Shown here: piece by piece, positions 17,016 through 25,698 of the stretch | Layout of the letters: each line of letters opens with the position of its first letter | Position numbering within the stretch: position 1 is the first letter of the stretch | Assembly (NCBI GenBank): GCA_041685145.1 | Contig: JAWLGJ010000019.1 | Location: 1 to 58,533, forward strand | Source of the DNA: JAWLGJ01 sp041685145 | GTDB lineage: Bacteria > Pseudomonadota > Alphaproteobacteria > Rhodospirillales > Magnetospirillaceae | Reading direction: 5' to 3' | Length of the DNA stretch: 58,533 nucleotides | The notes under the pieces: generated by a model | Database searches by the model: none | What the model was told of the DNA's origin: nothing | What the model saw: only the letters and a program-made list of their open reading frames with translations | Program-made: the position numbers and the translations under genes

Positions 17016-18350
17016 TTGCGCGCCTTACGCCCGCTTATTCTCGCGGCCGTCACCGCCCTGGCGTTGGGGGGATGTTCTACCCTGCCGGAGGGGCGCTCGG
17101 TGCTGTCCCTGTTGCAGCCGGTCGCGGATCGCGACGCGGCGCTGGCGGCGCTGGCCCGGACGGATTACCACCAGGCGGGGGAACACGCACGCCAGGCGCT
17201 TGACCGCGACCCCGGCGACCCCTATGCGCTGTTCGTGGCCGCGGTGTCGAACGAACGCCTGGGGCACACCGTCGCCGCGGCCCAGCACTACCGGGCTCTG
17301 GCGGCGCTGGGCACCGAGGCCCGCACGGCCGTTCCCGAGGACGGCACCGAGGTCCGCCTGGTGGAAATGGCGGATCGGGCGCTGCGGCGCATGGACGGCC
17401 CACCGCCGCCCAAGCCTGCCGCCGATGCCCGCGCCGGTGCCGCGATGGTCGAGGAGGTGACCGATCCCCCCGCCGAACCCGATATCGAGGGGCTGGCGGC
17501 CCCGGTGGCGCGGCGCTTTCACGTTCTGCAGCGCCTGCTCGACGAACGCCTCGTCACGCCGGAGGAGTACCGCGCCCGCCGCAAGGCGAATCTAGGCGCG
17601 CTGCTGCCCCTGTCGCACCCGCCGGCGCCCGCCGCCTTGCAGCGTCCCATCCCCCCGCCCGAGGAAATCGTCCAGCGCCTGCACGACCTGCGGACGGCCC
17701 ATGAATCCGGCGCGTTGTCGGCGCGGGCCCATGCCGTCGAGCGCAAGGCCATTCTTGACGGCGTGATGCCGCCCCGGGCGCAACTTTCGACGGAACCCGC
17801 CTCGCCGCCGCGCGACGTGCTGGCGGCGGCCGCGGCACTGGGCCGCGTCGAGCGCCTGCACGAAGCCGGACTGATCGGCGACGACGAGGCGGCGCGCGAG
17901 CGCGAGGCGCTGCAAGCGGCGCAGTCCGAGCCGCCGGCCGACGACGATTCCCGCCAACGCCGCAGCGCCCTGGCCCTCGACGCCGACGGCGCGCGGCCGT
18001 TCCCCCTGTTGCGGCCGCAGTCCGGGGACGAGGGCGTGGCCCCTGCGCTGCCGCGCGCGCCCGACCCGGTCGCGGCGGCGGCGGTCGGCCCGGCGATGGC
18101 GGTGCATCTGGCCTCTTATCGCGACCGCGACACGCTGGAACGGGGCTGGCGGGAACTGCGGCGCAAACACCCCGAGCGCCTGGGGGCGCTGGACGTGGTG
18201 GTGTCGCGCGTCGACCTCGGACCGGAGAAGGGGATTTTCTACCGCCTGAAGGCGGGTCCGCTGCCCGACGAGGTGACGGCGCAGGAGTTGTGCCGCGCGT
18301 TGCAAAGCGCGGGGCAGTATTGCCAGACGGCATTTTTCGCTTCGAGCTGA
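17016..18350 (+). CDS. lipoprotein with three SHOCT-like repeats and a SPOR domain
   Basis: This 444-residue lipoprotein has the lipobox LALGGC (Cys20). A TPR-like helical pair lies at about 40-100. Three similar segments follow (166-197, 217-249, 274-302) that resemble SHOCT oligomerisation motifs, for example LLDERLVTPEEYRARR and VERLHEAGLIGDDEAARER. A proline-rich linker leads to a C-terminal SPOR domain (361-443) with the usual pair of cysteines (426, 436). SPOR binds denuded septal peptidoglycan, so a division-site envelope role is inferred. The TTG start at 17016 is chosen because it gives a complete signal peptide with AAGGGG upstream. The architecture is unusual. Confidence 0.8.
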   Translation: MRALRPLILAAVTALALGGCSTLPEGRSVLSLLQPVADRDAALAALARTDYHQAGEHARQALDRDPGDPYALFVAAVSNERLGHTVAAAQHYRALAALGTEARTAVPEDGTEVRLVEMADRALRRMDGPPPPKPAADARAGAAMVEEVTDPPAEPDIEGLAAPVARRFHVLQRLLDERLVTPEEYRARRKANLGALLPLSHPPAPAALQRPIPPPEEIVQRLHDLRTAHESGALSARAHAVERKAILDGVMPPRAQLSTEPASPPRDVLAAAAALGRVERLHEAGLIGDDEAAREREALQAAQSEPPADDDSRQRRSALALDADGARPFPLLRPQSGDEGVAPALPRAPDPVAAAAVGPAMAVHLASYRDRDTLERGWRELRRKHPERLGALDVVVSRVDLGPEKGIFYRLKAGPLPDEVTAQELCRALQSAGQYCQTAFFASS

Positions 18351-18488
18351 TAATGCCGTTGTTACAACACGTTAGAAGAATGCGTTGAGGCAACGGGCGA
18401 GCGGTGCCGGCGGTGGTCCCGATTGACACTGCCGACGATTTCGCCTATGCGAAAGCGCGTTGATCGCGCGGGGGACGAGAGGACGATC

Positions 18489-19484
18489 ATGCGGCACGAG
18501 GCGGCTGACCTGGAGTGCCTGACCGAAGCCTGTGGGCGCATCGAACCCACGGCCGGAGCCGAGGCGCTGCGGCGCTGCATTCAGGACGCGCTTCGGCCAC
18601 TGGAGGTCCGCCGTCTGTCCATCGATGACGAGTGGTATCGCCTGGGCGGTGTGGTTACCGCCGACGGCGATCGCGTCGCCGAAAGCCTCTATGAGTGGGC
18701 GGACGCCGAATCCGGCGGCGATGCCTTGGAGTTGCTGGCCCGTTACGGCGACGCCGGCTATTGCGCCACCGCCATTAGCGGCCGCACGCATTATTTCATC
18801 GCCGCCCAGGGCCCCGGACCGCTGGAGTTCCTGCAGGTCGAGGTCGACGAGATACAGGAGGTGGTCGAGCGCCCCTTGTTCGATCCCGACCGCATTCCAG
18901 ACACCCTTGAAGACGTCATCGACCCCTTGGGCGGCGTACGCCTGCCGCCCCGCCCGTTGGCGCCGCCGCGCTACGTTTTCCGCCGCGCTGTCGACTGGTC
19001 GGGGCGTTTCGGCGAGTTGACTTCCGAATTCACCGGCGACCCGCGCTTCCGCCGTTTCCTGGAGGAGTGGGAACGCAGCAGCGCCTCGGTCCACGGCGCG
19101 CGCTTTTGCGACCATTGGGCGCTGACCGTGGTTCCGTATCTCGACTCGCTGGGCGACCACAAGCAGGAGGTGCGGCCGCTCACCCCCGACGCCCATCTGG
19201 TGGCGGATTTCGTCCGCACGCCGGAGTTCAGCAACGGACCGGCCCTTGCGGCGCGGATGCGGCGCATCGATCACGCCGCCGGCTATGACATGGCTTGGTA
19301 CTTCCTGATGCTGACGCGCAATTATCTGCCCTATGAGGCGGTAGGGCGGCTGCGCGCCGCCTTCGCCGGCAGCGGCGGGGTCGCCTATCTGCCGGCCCGC
19401 GACCTCGACGTGCTGGCCCACTGGATCGAGGAGCCCTATCACCTGCAACCCTGCGGGCCGGTGGCCGGCAGCCGGGCGGCCTGA
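18489..19484 (+). CDS. unknown protein upstream of rseC-apbE-rnf
   Basis: This soluble 331-residue protein has no signal peptide, membrane helix or motif I recognise. It is rich in acidic and aromatic residues, for example DEWYRLGG, HYFIAAQGPG, FLQVEVDEIQEVV and ARFCDHWALTVVPYLDSLG. The start is ATG 18489 because GAGAGGA lies just upstream; earlier in-frame ATG and TTG codons lack a site. It ends 13 nt before rseC in the same direction, so it is probably co-transcribed with rseC and apbE. An accessory role in redox-complex assembly is speculation from position alone. Confidence 0.72.
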   Translation: MRHEAADLECLTEACGRIEPTAGAEALRRCIQDALRPLEVRRLSIDDEWYRLGGVVTADGDRVAESLYEWADAESGGDALELLARYGDAGYCATAISGRTHYFIAAQGPGPLEFLQVEVDEIQEVVERPLFDPDRIPDTLEDVIDPLGGVRLPPRPLAPPRYVFRRAVDWSGRFGELTSEFTGDPRFRRFLEEWERSSASVHGARFCDHWALTVVPYLDSLGDHKQEVRPLTPDAHLVADFVRTPEFSNGPALAARMRRIDHAAGYDMAWYFLMLTRNYLPYEAVGRLRAAFAGSGGVAYLPARDLDVLAHWIEEPYHLQPCGPVAGSRAA

Positions 19485-19497
19485 GGCGGGGGCGGCG

Positions 19498-19962
19498 ATG
19501 GAGAGTCTCGTGCAGGGGCAGGCGCTGGTTCGCAAGGTCGAGAACGGCGCCATCGTTGTCGAAGCCATGCCGCGCACCGCCTGCGGCGGCTGCGCCCATT
19601 TGCGCGGGTGCGGGATCTCGACCGTGGCCGGACTGCTGGAGCGCGGAAAGGGTGCCCGCCTGACCCTGCCCGTGGGGGCCGGCGAGTACCAGCCGGGCGA
19701 TACGGTGGTGCTGGGCGTCGCCTCCTCGGTTCTGCTGCGCGCGGCGCTGCTGACCTATGTGCTGCCGGTGGCGGCGCTGGTGGTGGGGGCGCTGGCGGTG
19801 GCCGTTGCCGGTGGCGGCGACGGCGCGGCGCTGATCGGCGGTGGCGTGGGCCTGGCTACGGGCCTCGGCGGCGCCCGCATCGCCGCCCGCCGTCAGGAGC
19901 GGGTTCTGAGGCCGGTGCTGCTGGGCCGGGCGGCGGGCGTTTCCGAGTGCGAAACCGGCTGA
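19498..19962 (+). CDS. rseC: SoxR-reducing system protein RseC family
   Basis: This 154-residue inner-membrane protein begins with a small domain containing the cysteine cluster CGGCAHLRGCG (about residues 26-36), followed by two membrane helices (about 75-97 and 99-120). In E. coli, RseC works with the Rsx/Rnf complex to reduce SoxR. Here it is immediately upstream of apbE and rnf, supporting the same partnership. Its last 16 nt overlap the apbE start. Confidence 0.9.
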   Translation: MESLVQGQALVRKVENGAIVVEAMPRTACGGCAHLRGCGISTVAGLLERGKGARLTLPVGAGEYQPGDTVVLGVASSVLLRAALLTYVLPVAALVVGALAVAVAGGGDGAALIGGGVGLATGLGGARIAARRQERVLRPVLLGRAAGVSECETG

Positions 19963-21014
19963 ACGGGGCACGGCGCCTGGCGGCGCTGGCCGTCGCCGCG
20001 CTGGTTACCCTCGCGGCCTGCGACGGCGGGGCCGACGATCGGGTCGAGCATCGCGAAACCCTCTATGTCTTCGGCACCTTGGTCGAGTTCGTCATCCGGG
20101 ACGTGCCCGAGGCGCGGGCGCGCGCGGCGGTGGCGGCGGTCGAGCGCGACTTCCGCCTCATGCACCGCGACTGGCACGCCTGGAAGCCGGGGGAACTTGC
20201 CCGCCTCAACACCGCCATCGCCCGCGGCGAGACCTTCGAGGCCAGTCCTCATCTGCTGCCCCTCGTCCGGCGCAGCCAGGAACTGGCGGCGCGCAGCGAC
20301 GACCTGTTCAATCCCGCCATCGGCCGGTTGATCGCCCTGTGGGGGTTCCACGCCGATGAGCCCCCGCGCGGGCCGCCACCGTCGGCGGAGGAGGTGGCCC
20401 AACTGGCGGCGGCGCGGCCGCGGATGTCCGACCTGGTCATCGACGGCGCCGCCGTCCGCTCGCGCAATCCGGCGGTGCAGCTTGACTTCGGCGCCGTCGC
20501 CAAGGGCGCCGCCCTGGACCGCGCCGTCGCCCGCCTGCGGGCAATGGGCATCGACAACGCGGTCGTCAACGCCGGCGGCGACCTGAACACGATGGGAGAT
20601 GCGGGGGAGCGGCCCTGGCGAGTCGGCATACGCCATCCCCGCCACTGGGGCGTCATCGCCAGCCTTGAGGTCGCCGGGGGCGAGGCCGTCTACACCTCCG
20701 GCAATTACGAGCGCTATCGCGAGCACGAGGGCGTGCGCTACGCCCACATCATCGACCCCCGCGACGGGATGCCCGTGCACCACATCGTCTCGGCCACCGT
20801 GGTCGCCGAGGAGGGCACGCTGGCCGACGCCGCCGCCACCGCGCTGACCGTCGCCGGGCCGGACGACTGGCACCGCGTCGCGCGGCGGATGGGGGTTCGC
20901 TACGCGCTTCTGGTCGACGAGGACGGCGTCGTCTACGCCAACCCGGCAATGGCCGAGCGCCTGAGCTTTGCCGAGGGCGAGCCCGCCCGCCTGGTGATCA
21001 GCGACCCCCTCTGA
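19947..21014 (+). CDS. apbE: FAD:protein FMN transferase ApbE (lipoprotein)
   Basis: This 355-residue periplasmic flavinyltransferase attaches FMN to threonines of RnfG and RnfD-type subunits. It starts at GTG 19947 (VRNRLNGARRL), giving a lipoprotein signal with LAAC. Family motifs are FNPAIGRLIALWGFH, DFGAVAKGAALDRAV (nucleotide/Mg), VVNAGGDLNTMG and LADAAATAL. The usual HIIDPxTG reads HIIDPRDG, a substitution worth checking. It overlaps rseC and lies 262 nt before rnfA, whose products need it. Confidence 0.94.
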   Translation: MRNRLNGARRLAALAVAALVTLAACDGGADDRVEHRETLYVFGTLVEFVIRDVPEARARAAVAAVERDFRLMHRDWHAWKPGELARLNTAIARGETFEASPHLLPLVRRSQELAARSDDLFNPAIGRLIALWGFHADEPPRGPPPSAEEVAQLAAARPRMSDLVIDGAAVRSRNPAVQLDFGAVAKGAALDRAVARLRAMGIDNAVVNAGGDLNTMGDAGERPWRVGIRHPRHWGVIASLEVAGGEAVYTSGNYERYREHEGVRYAHIIDPRDGMPVHHIVSATVVAEEGTLADAAATALTVAGPDDWHRVARRMGVRYALLVDEDGVVYANPAMAERLSFAEGEPARLVISDPL

Positions 21015-21051
21015 CCGCCATCCGCGACTACTGCACCGCAGCGAGAAACCG

Positions 21052-21091
21052 GCCCCACCGGGCAGGTGGGGCGGGTAGGTACGCCCTACCC
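21052..21091. terminator. tandem hairpins between apbE and rnfA
   Basis: Two abutting perfect stems follow apbE. The first is GCCCCACC-GGGCA-GGTGGGGC (21052-21072). The second is GGGTAGG-TACGC-CCTACCC (21073-21091). No T-tract follows on the plus strand. They may end or attenuate apbE transcription, or process the message before rnf. The rest of the 262-nt gap contains an AT-richer stretch (about 21105-21180) likely to include the rnf promoter, which I could not define. Confidence 0.45.
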
Positions 21092-21276
21092 AAACAGGCG
21101 TTGCGGTTCAAACATAACGGTCTAGCCTCCTAGTTCGAACAAAAATTGCGCGCGCGTGAGGGCCAAAGACAGAAAATGATGCTGCACCACCCCTGTGGGC
21201 TTGTGTTCCGGCGGTGTGCGACGCACAATGAAGAAAGGCTGATGTAAATGCGGGTGAGAGGCGAGGGCTGACCGGG

Positions 21277-21858
21277 ATGGAGCAATACCTCCTGCTGCTG
21301 TTGGGCACGGCCCTGGTGAACAACGTGGTGCTGGTCAAGTTTCTTGGCCTGTGCCCGTTCATGGGCGTGTCCAACAAGCTGGACGCCGCCACGGGCATGG
21401 GGCTCGCCACCACCTTCGTCCTGACGCTAGCGGCGGTGTCAAGCTGGGCGCTGGAGGAATACCTGCTGGCGCCGCTGGGGCTGGGCTATCTGCGCATCGT
21501 CACCTTCATCCTGGTCATCGCGGCCGTCGTCCAGTTCACCGAGATGGCGGTGCGCAAGGTGTCGCCGGTGCTGTATCAGGTGCTGGGCATCTTCCTGCCG
21601 CTGATTACCACCAACTGCGCGGTCCTGGGGGTGGCGCTGCTGAACGTCCAGCAACATCACGGCCTGGCCGAGAGCCTGATCTACGGCGTTGGCTCGGCGC
21701 TCGGCTTCACCCTGGTGCTGGTGGCGTTCGCCGGCCTGCGCGAGCGGCTGGCCACGGCGGATGTGCCGGCGGCCTTCGCCGGCTCGCCCATCGGCTTCAT
21801 CACGGCGGGGCTGCTGTCGCTGGCCTTCATGGGCTTCGCCGGGCTGTCGGTGCAGTAG
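21277..21858 (+). CDS. rnfA: Rnf complex subunit A
   Basis: This 193-residue integral membrane protein has six helices and the RnfA/NqrE signature LVNNVVLVKFLGLCPFMGVS. A second conserved half carries LPLITTNCAVLGVALL; the two half-channel cysteines coordinate an iron-sulfur centre with RnfE. Rnf couples ferredoxin/NADH electron transfer to ion flux across the inner membrane. First gene of rnfABCDGEH, 17 nt ahead of rnfB. Confidence 0.97.
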   Translation: MEQYLLLLLGTALVNNVVLVKFLGLCPFMGVSNKLDAATGMGLATTFVLTLAAVSSWALEEYLLAPLGLGYLRIVTFILVIAAVVQFTEMAVRKVSPVLYQVLGIFLPLITTNCAVLGVALLNVQQHHGLAESLIYGVGSALGFTLVLVAFAGLRERLATADVPAAFAGSPIGFITAGLLSLAFMGFAGLSVQ

Positions 21859-21875
21859 GAGAGGGAGGCCGAACG

Positions 21876-22445
21876 ATGCTGCAAGCGGTTGCCAGTCTGT
21901 CGGTTCTCGGGGTCGTTCTGGGCGGCCTCCTGGGCGTGGCGGCGCGCCACCTGCGCGTCGAGGGCAATCCGCTGAAGGATGAGCTTGAGGAGATGCTGCC
22001 GGGCAGCAACTGCGGCCAGTGCGGCTTTCCCGGCTGCGCCGCCGCCGCCGAGGCCCTGGCCGACGGCCGCGCCGAGGTCACCCTCTGCCCCCCCGGCGGG
22101 CGCGCCCTGGCGGCGGAACTGGCGGACACGCTGGGCGTCAGCGTCGATCTCTCGGCGGTCGCCGAGGCCGTTCCCACGGTCGCGTTCGTGAACGAGGATC
22201 TGTGCATCGGCTGCACCCGCTGCTTCCAAGTGTGCGAGACCGACGCCCTGGTGGGCGCGCCGAAGCAGATTCACGTCGTCCTGCCCGATGTCTGCACGGG
22301 CTGCGGTAAATGCGCCGAAATCTGCCCCACCGAATGCATCGAAATGCGCCCCATCGAGGTCACCCTGCAAACCTGGCATTGGCCGAAGCCGGAGGCGGCC
22401 GCCGCCCAGGACGAGGCCGAGGCGCCGCGGGCGCTGGCGGCGTAG
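21876..22445 (+). CDS. rnfB: Rnf complex iron-sulfur subunit B
   Basis: This protein of 189 residues has an N-terminal membrane anchor (4-22). A 4Fe-4S domain follows (Cys46, 49, 54, 71 in NCGQCGFPGC), then two ferredoxin-like clusters (Cys110/113/116/120 and 140/143/146/150). It is the electron entry subunit facing soluble ferredoxin. ATG 21876 has AGGGAGG just upstream. The alanine/glutamate-rich tail after the clusters is species-specific. Confidence 0.97.
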   Translation: MLQAVASLSVLGVVLGGLLGVAARHLRVEGNPLKDELEEMLPGSNCGQCGFPGCAAAAEALADGRAEVTLCPPGGRALAAELADTLGVSVDLSAVAEAVPTVAFVNEDLCIGCTRCFQVCETDALVGAPKQIHVVLPDVCTGCGKCAEICPTECIEMRPIEVTLQTWHWPKPEAAAAQDEAEAPRALAA

Positions 22446-22469
22446 GCATCGGGCAGGGCAGGGGCATCG

Positions 22470-23984
22470 ATGAAGCTGTTTCCCATCCGTGGCGGTGTCC
22501 ACCCCGAGGGGCGCAAGCGGCTGACGGCCGACAAGGCCATTGAGGCCGCTCCCCTGCCGGAAATCCTGCACATTCCGCTGCAACAGCACATCGGCCAGCC
22601 CGCCGAGCCGTGCGTGGCGCGCGGCGACCGCGTCCTCAAGGGACAATTGATCGCATCGCCGCAAGGGCCGATTTCCGCCCCCATCCATGCCCCCACCTCG
22701 GGCGAAATTCTGGGCGTGTCGGAGTACCCGGCGCCGCATCCGTCGGGGTTGCCGGCGCGGACCATGACCCTGCGGCCCGACGGGGAGGACCGCTGGGCGG
22801 AGCTGCCACCGCCCCTGGATGACGCCGCCGCCCCCGAAGCTGTCGCCGAGCGGGTGGCCTGGGCCGGCATCGTCGGCATGGGCGGCGCGACCTTCCCGGC
22901 GGCGGTGAAACTCAACCTGCGCCAGCGTTGCCAGTTGCACACCCTGGTCATCAACGGCGCCGAATGCGAGCCCTACCTCACCTGCGACGACCGCCTTATG
23001 CGCGAACGCGCCGAGTTGGTGCTGGACGGCATCGGCGCCATGCGGCGGGCTCTTGAGGTGCCGCGAGCCGTCGTCGCCATCGAGGCCAACAAGCCCGAGG
23101 CGCTGGCCGCCATGCGCGCCGCCGCCCAGGCGCACCCGGAAGTGACGGTGGTGCGGGTGCCGACGCGCTACCCGATGGGGTCGGAGAAGCACCTCGTCCA
23201 GACCCTCACCGGGCTGGAGACGCCGGCGCGGGCCCTGACCGCCGATATCGGCGTGGTCGTGCACAACGTCGCCACCGCCTTTGCCGTGCACCAGGCGGTG
23301 CGCCTGGGGCGGCCGCTGATCTCGCGCGTCGTCACCGTCAGCGGCGGCGCCATCCGCCGGCCGCGCAATCTGGAGGTGGTGATCGGCACCCCGATATCCT
23401 TCCTGCTGGACCAGTGCGACGGCTTCGCGCGCCCGCCCGTCACCCTGATCGCCGGCGGCCCGATGATGGGCCAGCCGCTGCCGTCGACCGAGGTGCCGCT
23501 GGTGAAGGGCACCAACGGCATCCTCGCGCTGACCGCCGCCGAGACGCCTCGCGACCGGGCCATGCCCTGCATCCGCTGCGGCACCTGCGTCGAGGTCTGC
23601 CCCTGTGGGCTGGTTCCGTTGGACATGGCGGCGCGCATCCGCAAGGAGGAATTGCAGGCGGCGGCCGATCTTGGGCTGATGGATTGTTTGAGCTGCGGCT
23701 CCTGCGCCTATGCCTGCCCTTCGCACATTCCGCTGGTGCAGTATTTCAACTACGCCAAGGGGCGCCTGCGCGAAGTCGAGCGGCAGCAGCGCAAGCAGGA
23801 GGTCACCAAGCGCATCGCCGAGCGGCGGCAAAAGCGCCTTGAGGCCGAAAAGCGCGCCAAGCAGGCGATGCTCGCCAAGCGCAAGGCCGAGGCGGCGGCC
23901 AAGGCGGCCGCCAAGGCCGCGGCGCCGCCTCCCGACGCCGCCAACAACGGCGGCGCCTCGGCGGCCGAGGGCGGGGGCGCATGA
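22470..23984 (+). CDS. rnfC: Rnf complex NADH-binding subunit C
   Basis: This 504-residue protein has an FMN/NADH-binding core (VGMGGATFPAAVKL, NGAECEPYLTCDDRLM). Two 4Fe-4S motifs are CIRCGTCVEVCPCG and CLSCGSCAYACPSH near residues 370-420. It carries a C-terminal extension of about 70 residues (from about 430) made almost only of Lys, Arg, Ala, Glu and Gln, likely a charged helix. The stop overlaps the rnfD start. It is the NADH side of the complex in the cytoplasm. Confidence 0.97.
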   Translation: MKLFPIRGGVHPEGRKRLTADKAIEAAPLPEILHIPLQQHIGQPAEPCVARGDRVLKGQLIASPQGPISAPIHAPTSGEILGVSEYPAPHPSGLPARTMTLRPDGEDRWAELPPPLDDAAAPEAVAERVAWAGIVGMGGATFPAAVKLNLRQRCQLHTLVINGAECEPYLTCDDRLMRERAELVLDGIGAMRRALEVPRAVVAIEANKPEALAAMRAAAQAHPEVTVVRVPTRYPMGSEKHLVQTLTGLETPARALTADIGVVVHNVATAFAVHQAVRLGRPLISRVVTVSGGAIRRPRNLEVVIGTPISFLLDQCDGFARPPVTLIAGGPMMGQPLPSTEVPLVKGTNGILALTAAETPRDRAMPCIRCGTCVEVCPCGLVPLDMAARIRKEELQAAADLGLMDCLSCGSCAYACPSHIPLVQYFNYAKGRLREVERQQRKQEVTKRIAERRQKRLEAEKRAKQAMLAKRKAEAAAKAAAKAAAPPPDAANNGGASAAEGGGA

Positions 23985-25066
23985 TCCCCGCCAAGCCGCG
24001 CACCAGCGCCCCCTACGCCCACCAGCGCGGCGGCGTCCGCCAGACCATGCTTCTGGTGCTGGCGGCCCTGGCGCCGGCAACCCTGTTCGGCCTTTATCAG
24101 TTCGGCTGGCCGGCGGTGTACCTGTTCGTCCTGACCGCGACCGCGGCGGTGGCGGTGGAGGCCCTGTGCCTTATGGCGGCGCGCCGGCCGGTGATGCCGT
24201 TCATCACCGACGGCTCGGCACTGCTCACCGGCTGGCTGCTGGCGATGTCGCTGCCGCCGTGGGCGCCGTGGTGGATCGGCGTGTTGGGCGCGGTGGCGGC
24301 GATCGTGCTGGGCAAGCATGTCTTCGGCGGCCTGGGCCAGAACGTCTTCAACCCGGCGATGGTGGCGCGGGTGGCGCTGCTGATCTCGTTTCCGCTGGAG
24401 ATGACGAGTTATGTGGCGCCGCTGCCGCTGGGGGGCGAGGGCGCGCCCGGGGCGGCGGAGGCGCTGGCGGTGACCTTCGGCGCCGGCGGGGCCGCCCAGA
24501 TCGACGCCGTCAGCAGCGCCTCGATCCTCGGGCACGTCAAGACCGAGTTGACCCGCGGCATTCCGGTGGACGAGTCGCGGCTGTGGGGCATGACCGACCT
24601 GCTGCTGGGCACCACCCCCGGCAGCCTGGGCGAGACCTCGGCCTTTCTGCTGCTGCTGGGCGGCCTGTTCCTGATGGCCTTGCGGATCATCACCTGGCAC
24701 ATCCCGGCGGCGATGATGGGCACCCTGGCGGTGCTGGCGACGGTGTTCCATCTACTCGACCCCGGCCGCTATCCGGACGCGGTGTTCCATGTGCTGTCGG
24801 GGGCGACACTGTTGGGGGCGTTCTTCATCGCCACCGATCTGGTGACATCGCCGGTGACCCGGCGCGGGCAGCTTGTCTTCGGCGCCGGCTGTGGCGCCCT
24901 GGTCTTCATCATCCGCACCTGGGCGGGCTATCCCGAGGGCGTGGCCTTCGCGGTGCTGCTGGTGAACGCCGCCACGCCGCTGATCGACCGCTACATGCGC
25001 CCGCGCGTCTATGGCCGCACCGCCTCCGGCGAACCCATCAAGCTGGGCAGGGAGGGCAGGGGGTGA
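23981..25066 (+). CDS. rnfD: Rnf complex subunit D
   Basis: This 361-residue polytopic protein shows the NqrB/RnfD pattern: ITDGSALLTGWLLAMSLPP, GKHVFGGLGQNVFNPAMVAR and a late FIATDLVTSPVTRRGQ. The expected flavinylation motif reads DAVSSASIL, with Ser181 where Thr is usual. It binds flavin and forms part of the membrane core. It overlaps rnfC (ATGA) and the GTG start of rnfG. Confidence 0.96.
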   Translation: MIPAKPRTSAPYAHQRGGVRQTMLLVLAALAPATLFGLYQFGWPAVYLFVLTATAAVAVEALCLMAARRPVMPFITDGSALLTGWLLAMSLPPWAPWWIGVLGAVAAIVLGKHVFGGLGQNVFNPAMVARVALLISFPLEMTSYVAPLPLGGEGAPGAAEALAVTFGAGGAAQIDAVSSASILGHVKTELTRGIPVDESRLWGMTDLLLGTTPGSLGETSAFLLLLGGLFLMALRIITWHIPAAMMGTLAVLATVFHLLDPGRYPDAVFHVLSGATLLGAFFIATDLVTSPVTRRGQLVFGAGCGALVFIIRTWAGYPEGVAFAVLLVNAATPLIDRYMRPRVYGRTASGEPIKLGREGRG

Positions 25067-25698
25067 GTGCCTTTCGTCGCTCGGCCGCGTTCCAGGCCCT
25101 GCTGCTGGGGGTGTTCGCCACCGTGGCGGCGGCGATTCTGGCCGCCGTTGACCTTGGCACCGCCGGTGCCATCGCCGAGCGGCGCGCCGAGGACTTGCGC
25201 GCCTCGCTCGCTCAGGTGGTGCCGGCGGAGCTTTACGACAACAACCTGCTCGCCGACCCGATCGAGATCGCCACCGGCGACGGCGGTACCGTGACCGTCT
25301 ACCGCGGCCGCAAGGACGGCATGGTAACGGCGGTGGCGTTCGAAACCCGTGCCGCGGGCTATGCCGGCGACATCGTGCTGTTGATGGGCGTCGACCGGGC
25401 CGGCGCCGTCCAGGGGGTGCGGGTGCTGGCACATGTCGAGACGCCGGGGCTGGGCGACAAGATCGAGGCCGCCAAGAGCGACTGGATTCTGGGCTTCGAA
25501 GGCCGCTCGCTGGGAGGTGCGGAACGGTGGGCGGTGAGAAAAGACGGCGGCGACTTCGACCAGTTCTCGGGCGCCACCATCACGCCGCGGGCAGTGGTGC
25601 ACGCGGTGAAGGAAGGCTTGGAATTCTTTGCGGCGCGGCGCGGGGAACTGCTGCGAACGGTGACCGCCGACGCCGAGGAAGGAGCGGCCGATGACTGA
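25063..25698 (+). CDS. rnfG: Rnf complex FMN-binding subunit G
   Basis: This protein of 211 residues starts at GTG 25063, overlapping the rnfD stop (GTGA). One N-terminal helix (about 10-30) anchors a periplasmic domain. HVETPGLGDKIE and the flavinylation motif SGATITPRA (Thr172 is the expected FMN phosphoester site) are intact. ApbE encoded upstream should attach the FMN. It overlaps rnfE by 8 nt. Confidence 0.95.
   Translation: MSAFRRSAAFQALLLGVFATVAAAILAAVDLGTAGAIAERRAEDLRASLAQVVPAELYDNNLLADPIEIATGDGGTVTVYRGRKDGMVTAVAFETRAAGYAGDIVLLMGVDRAGAVQGVRVLAHVETPGLGDKIEAAKSDWILGFEGRSLGGAERWAVRKDGGDFDQFSGATITPRAVVHAVKEGLEFFAARRGELLRTVTADAEEGAADD

Noticed and set aside
21681..24080. A 799-codon open frame antisense to rnfABC
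   Set aside because: Composition is Gly/Arg/His/Gln-biased with no motif and it lies opposite well-identified rnf genes; this is a GC-rich shadow.
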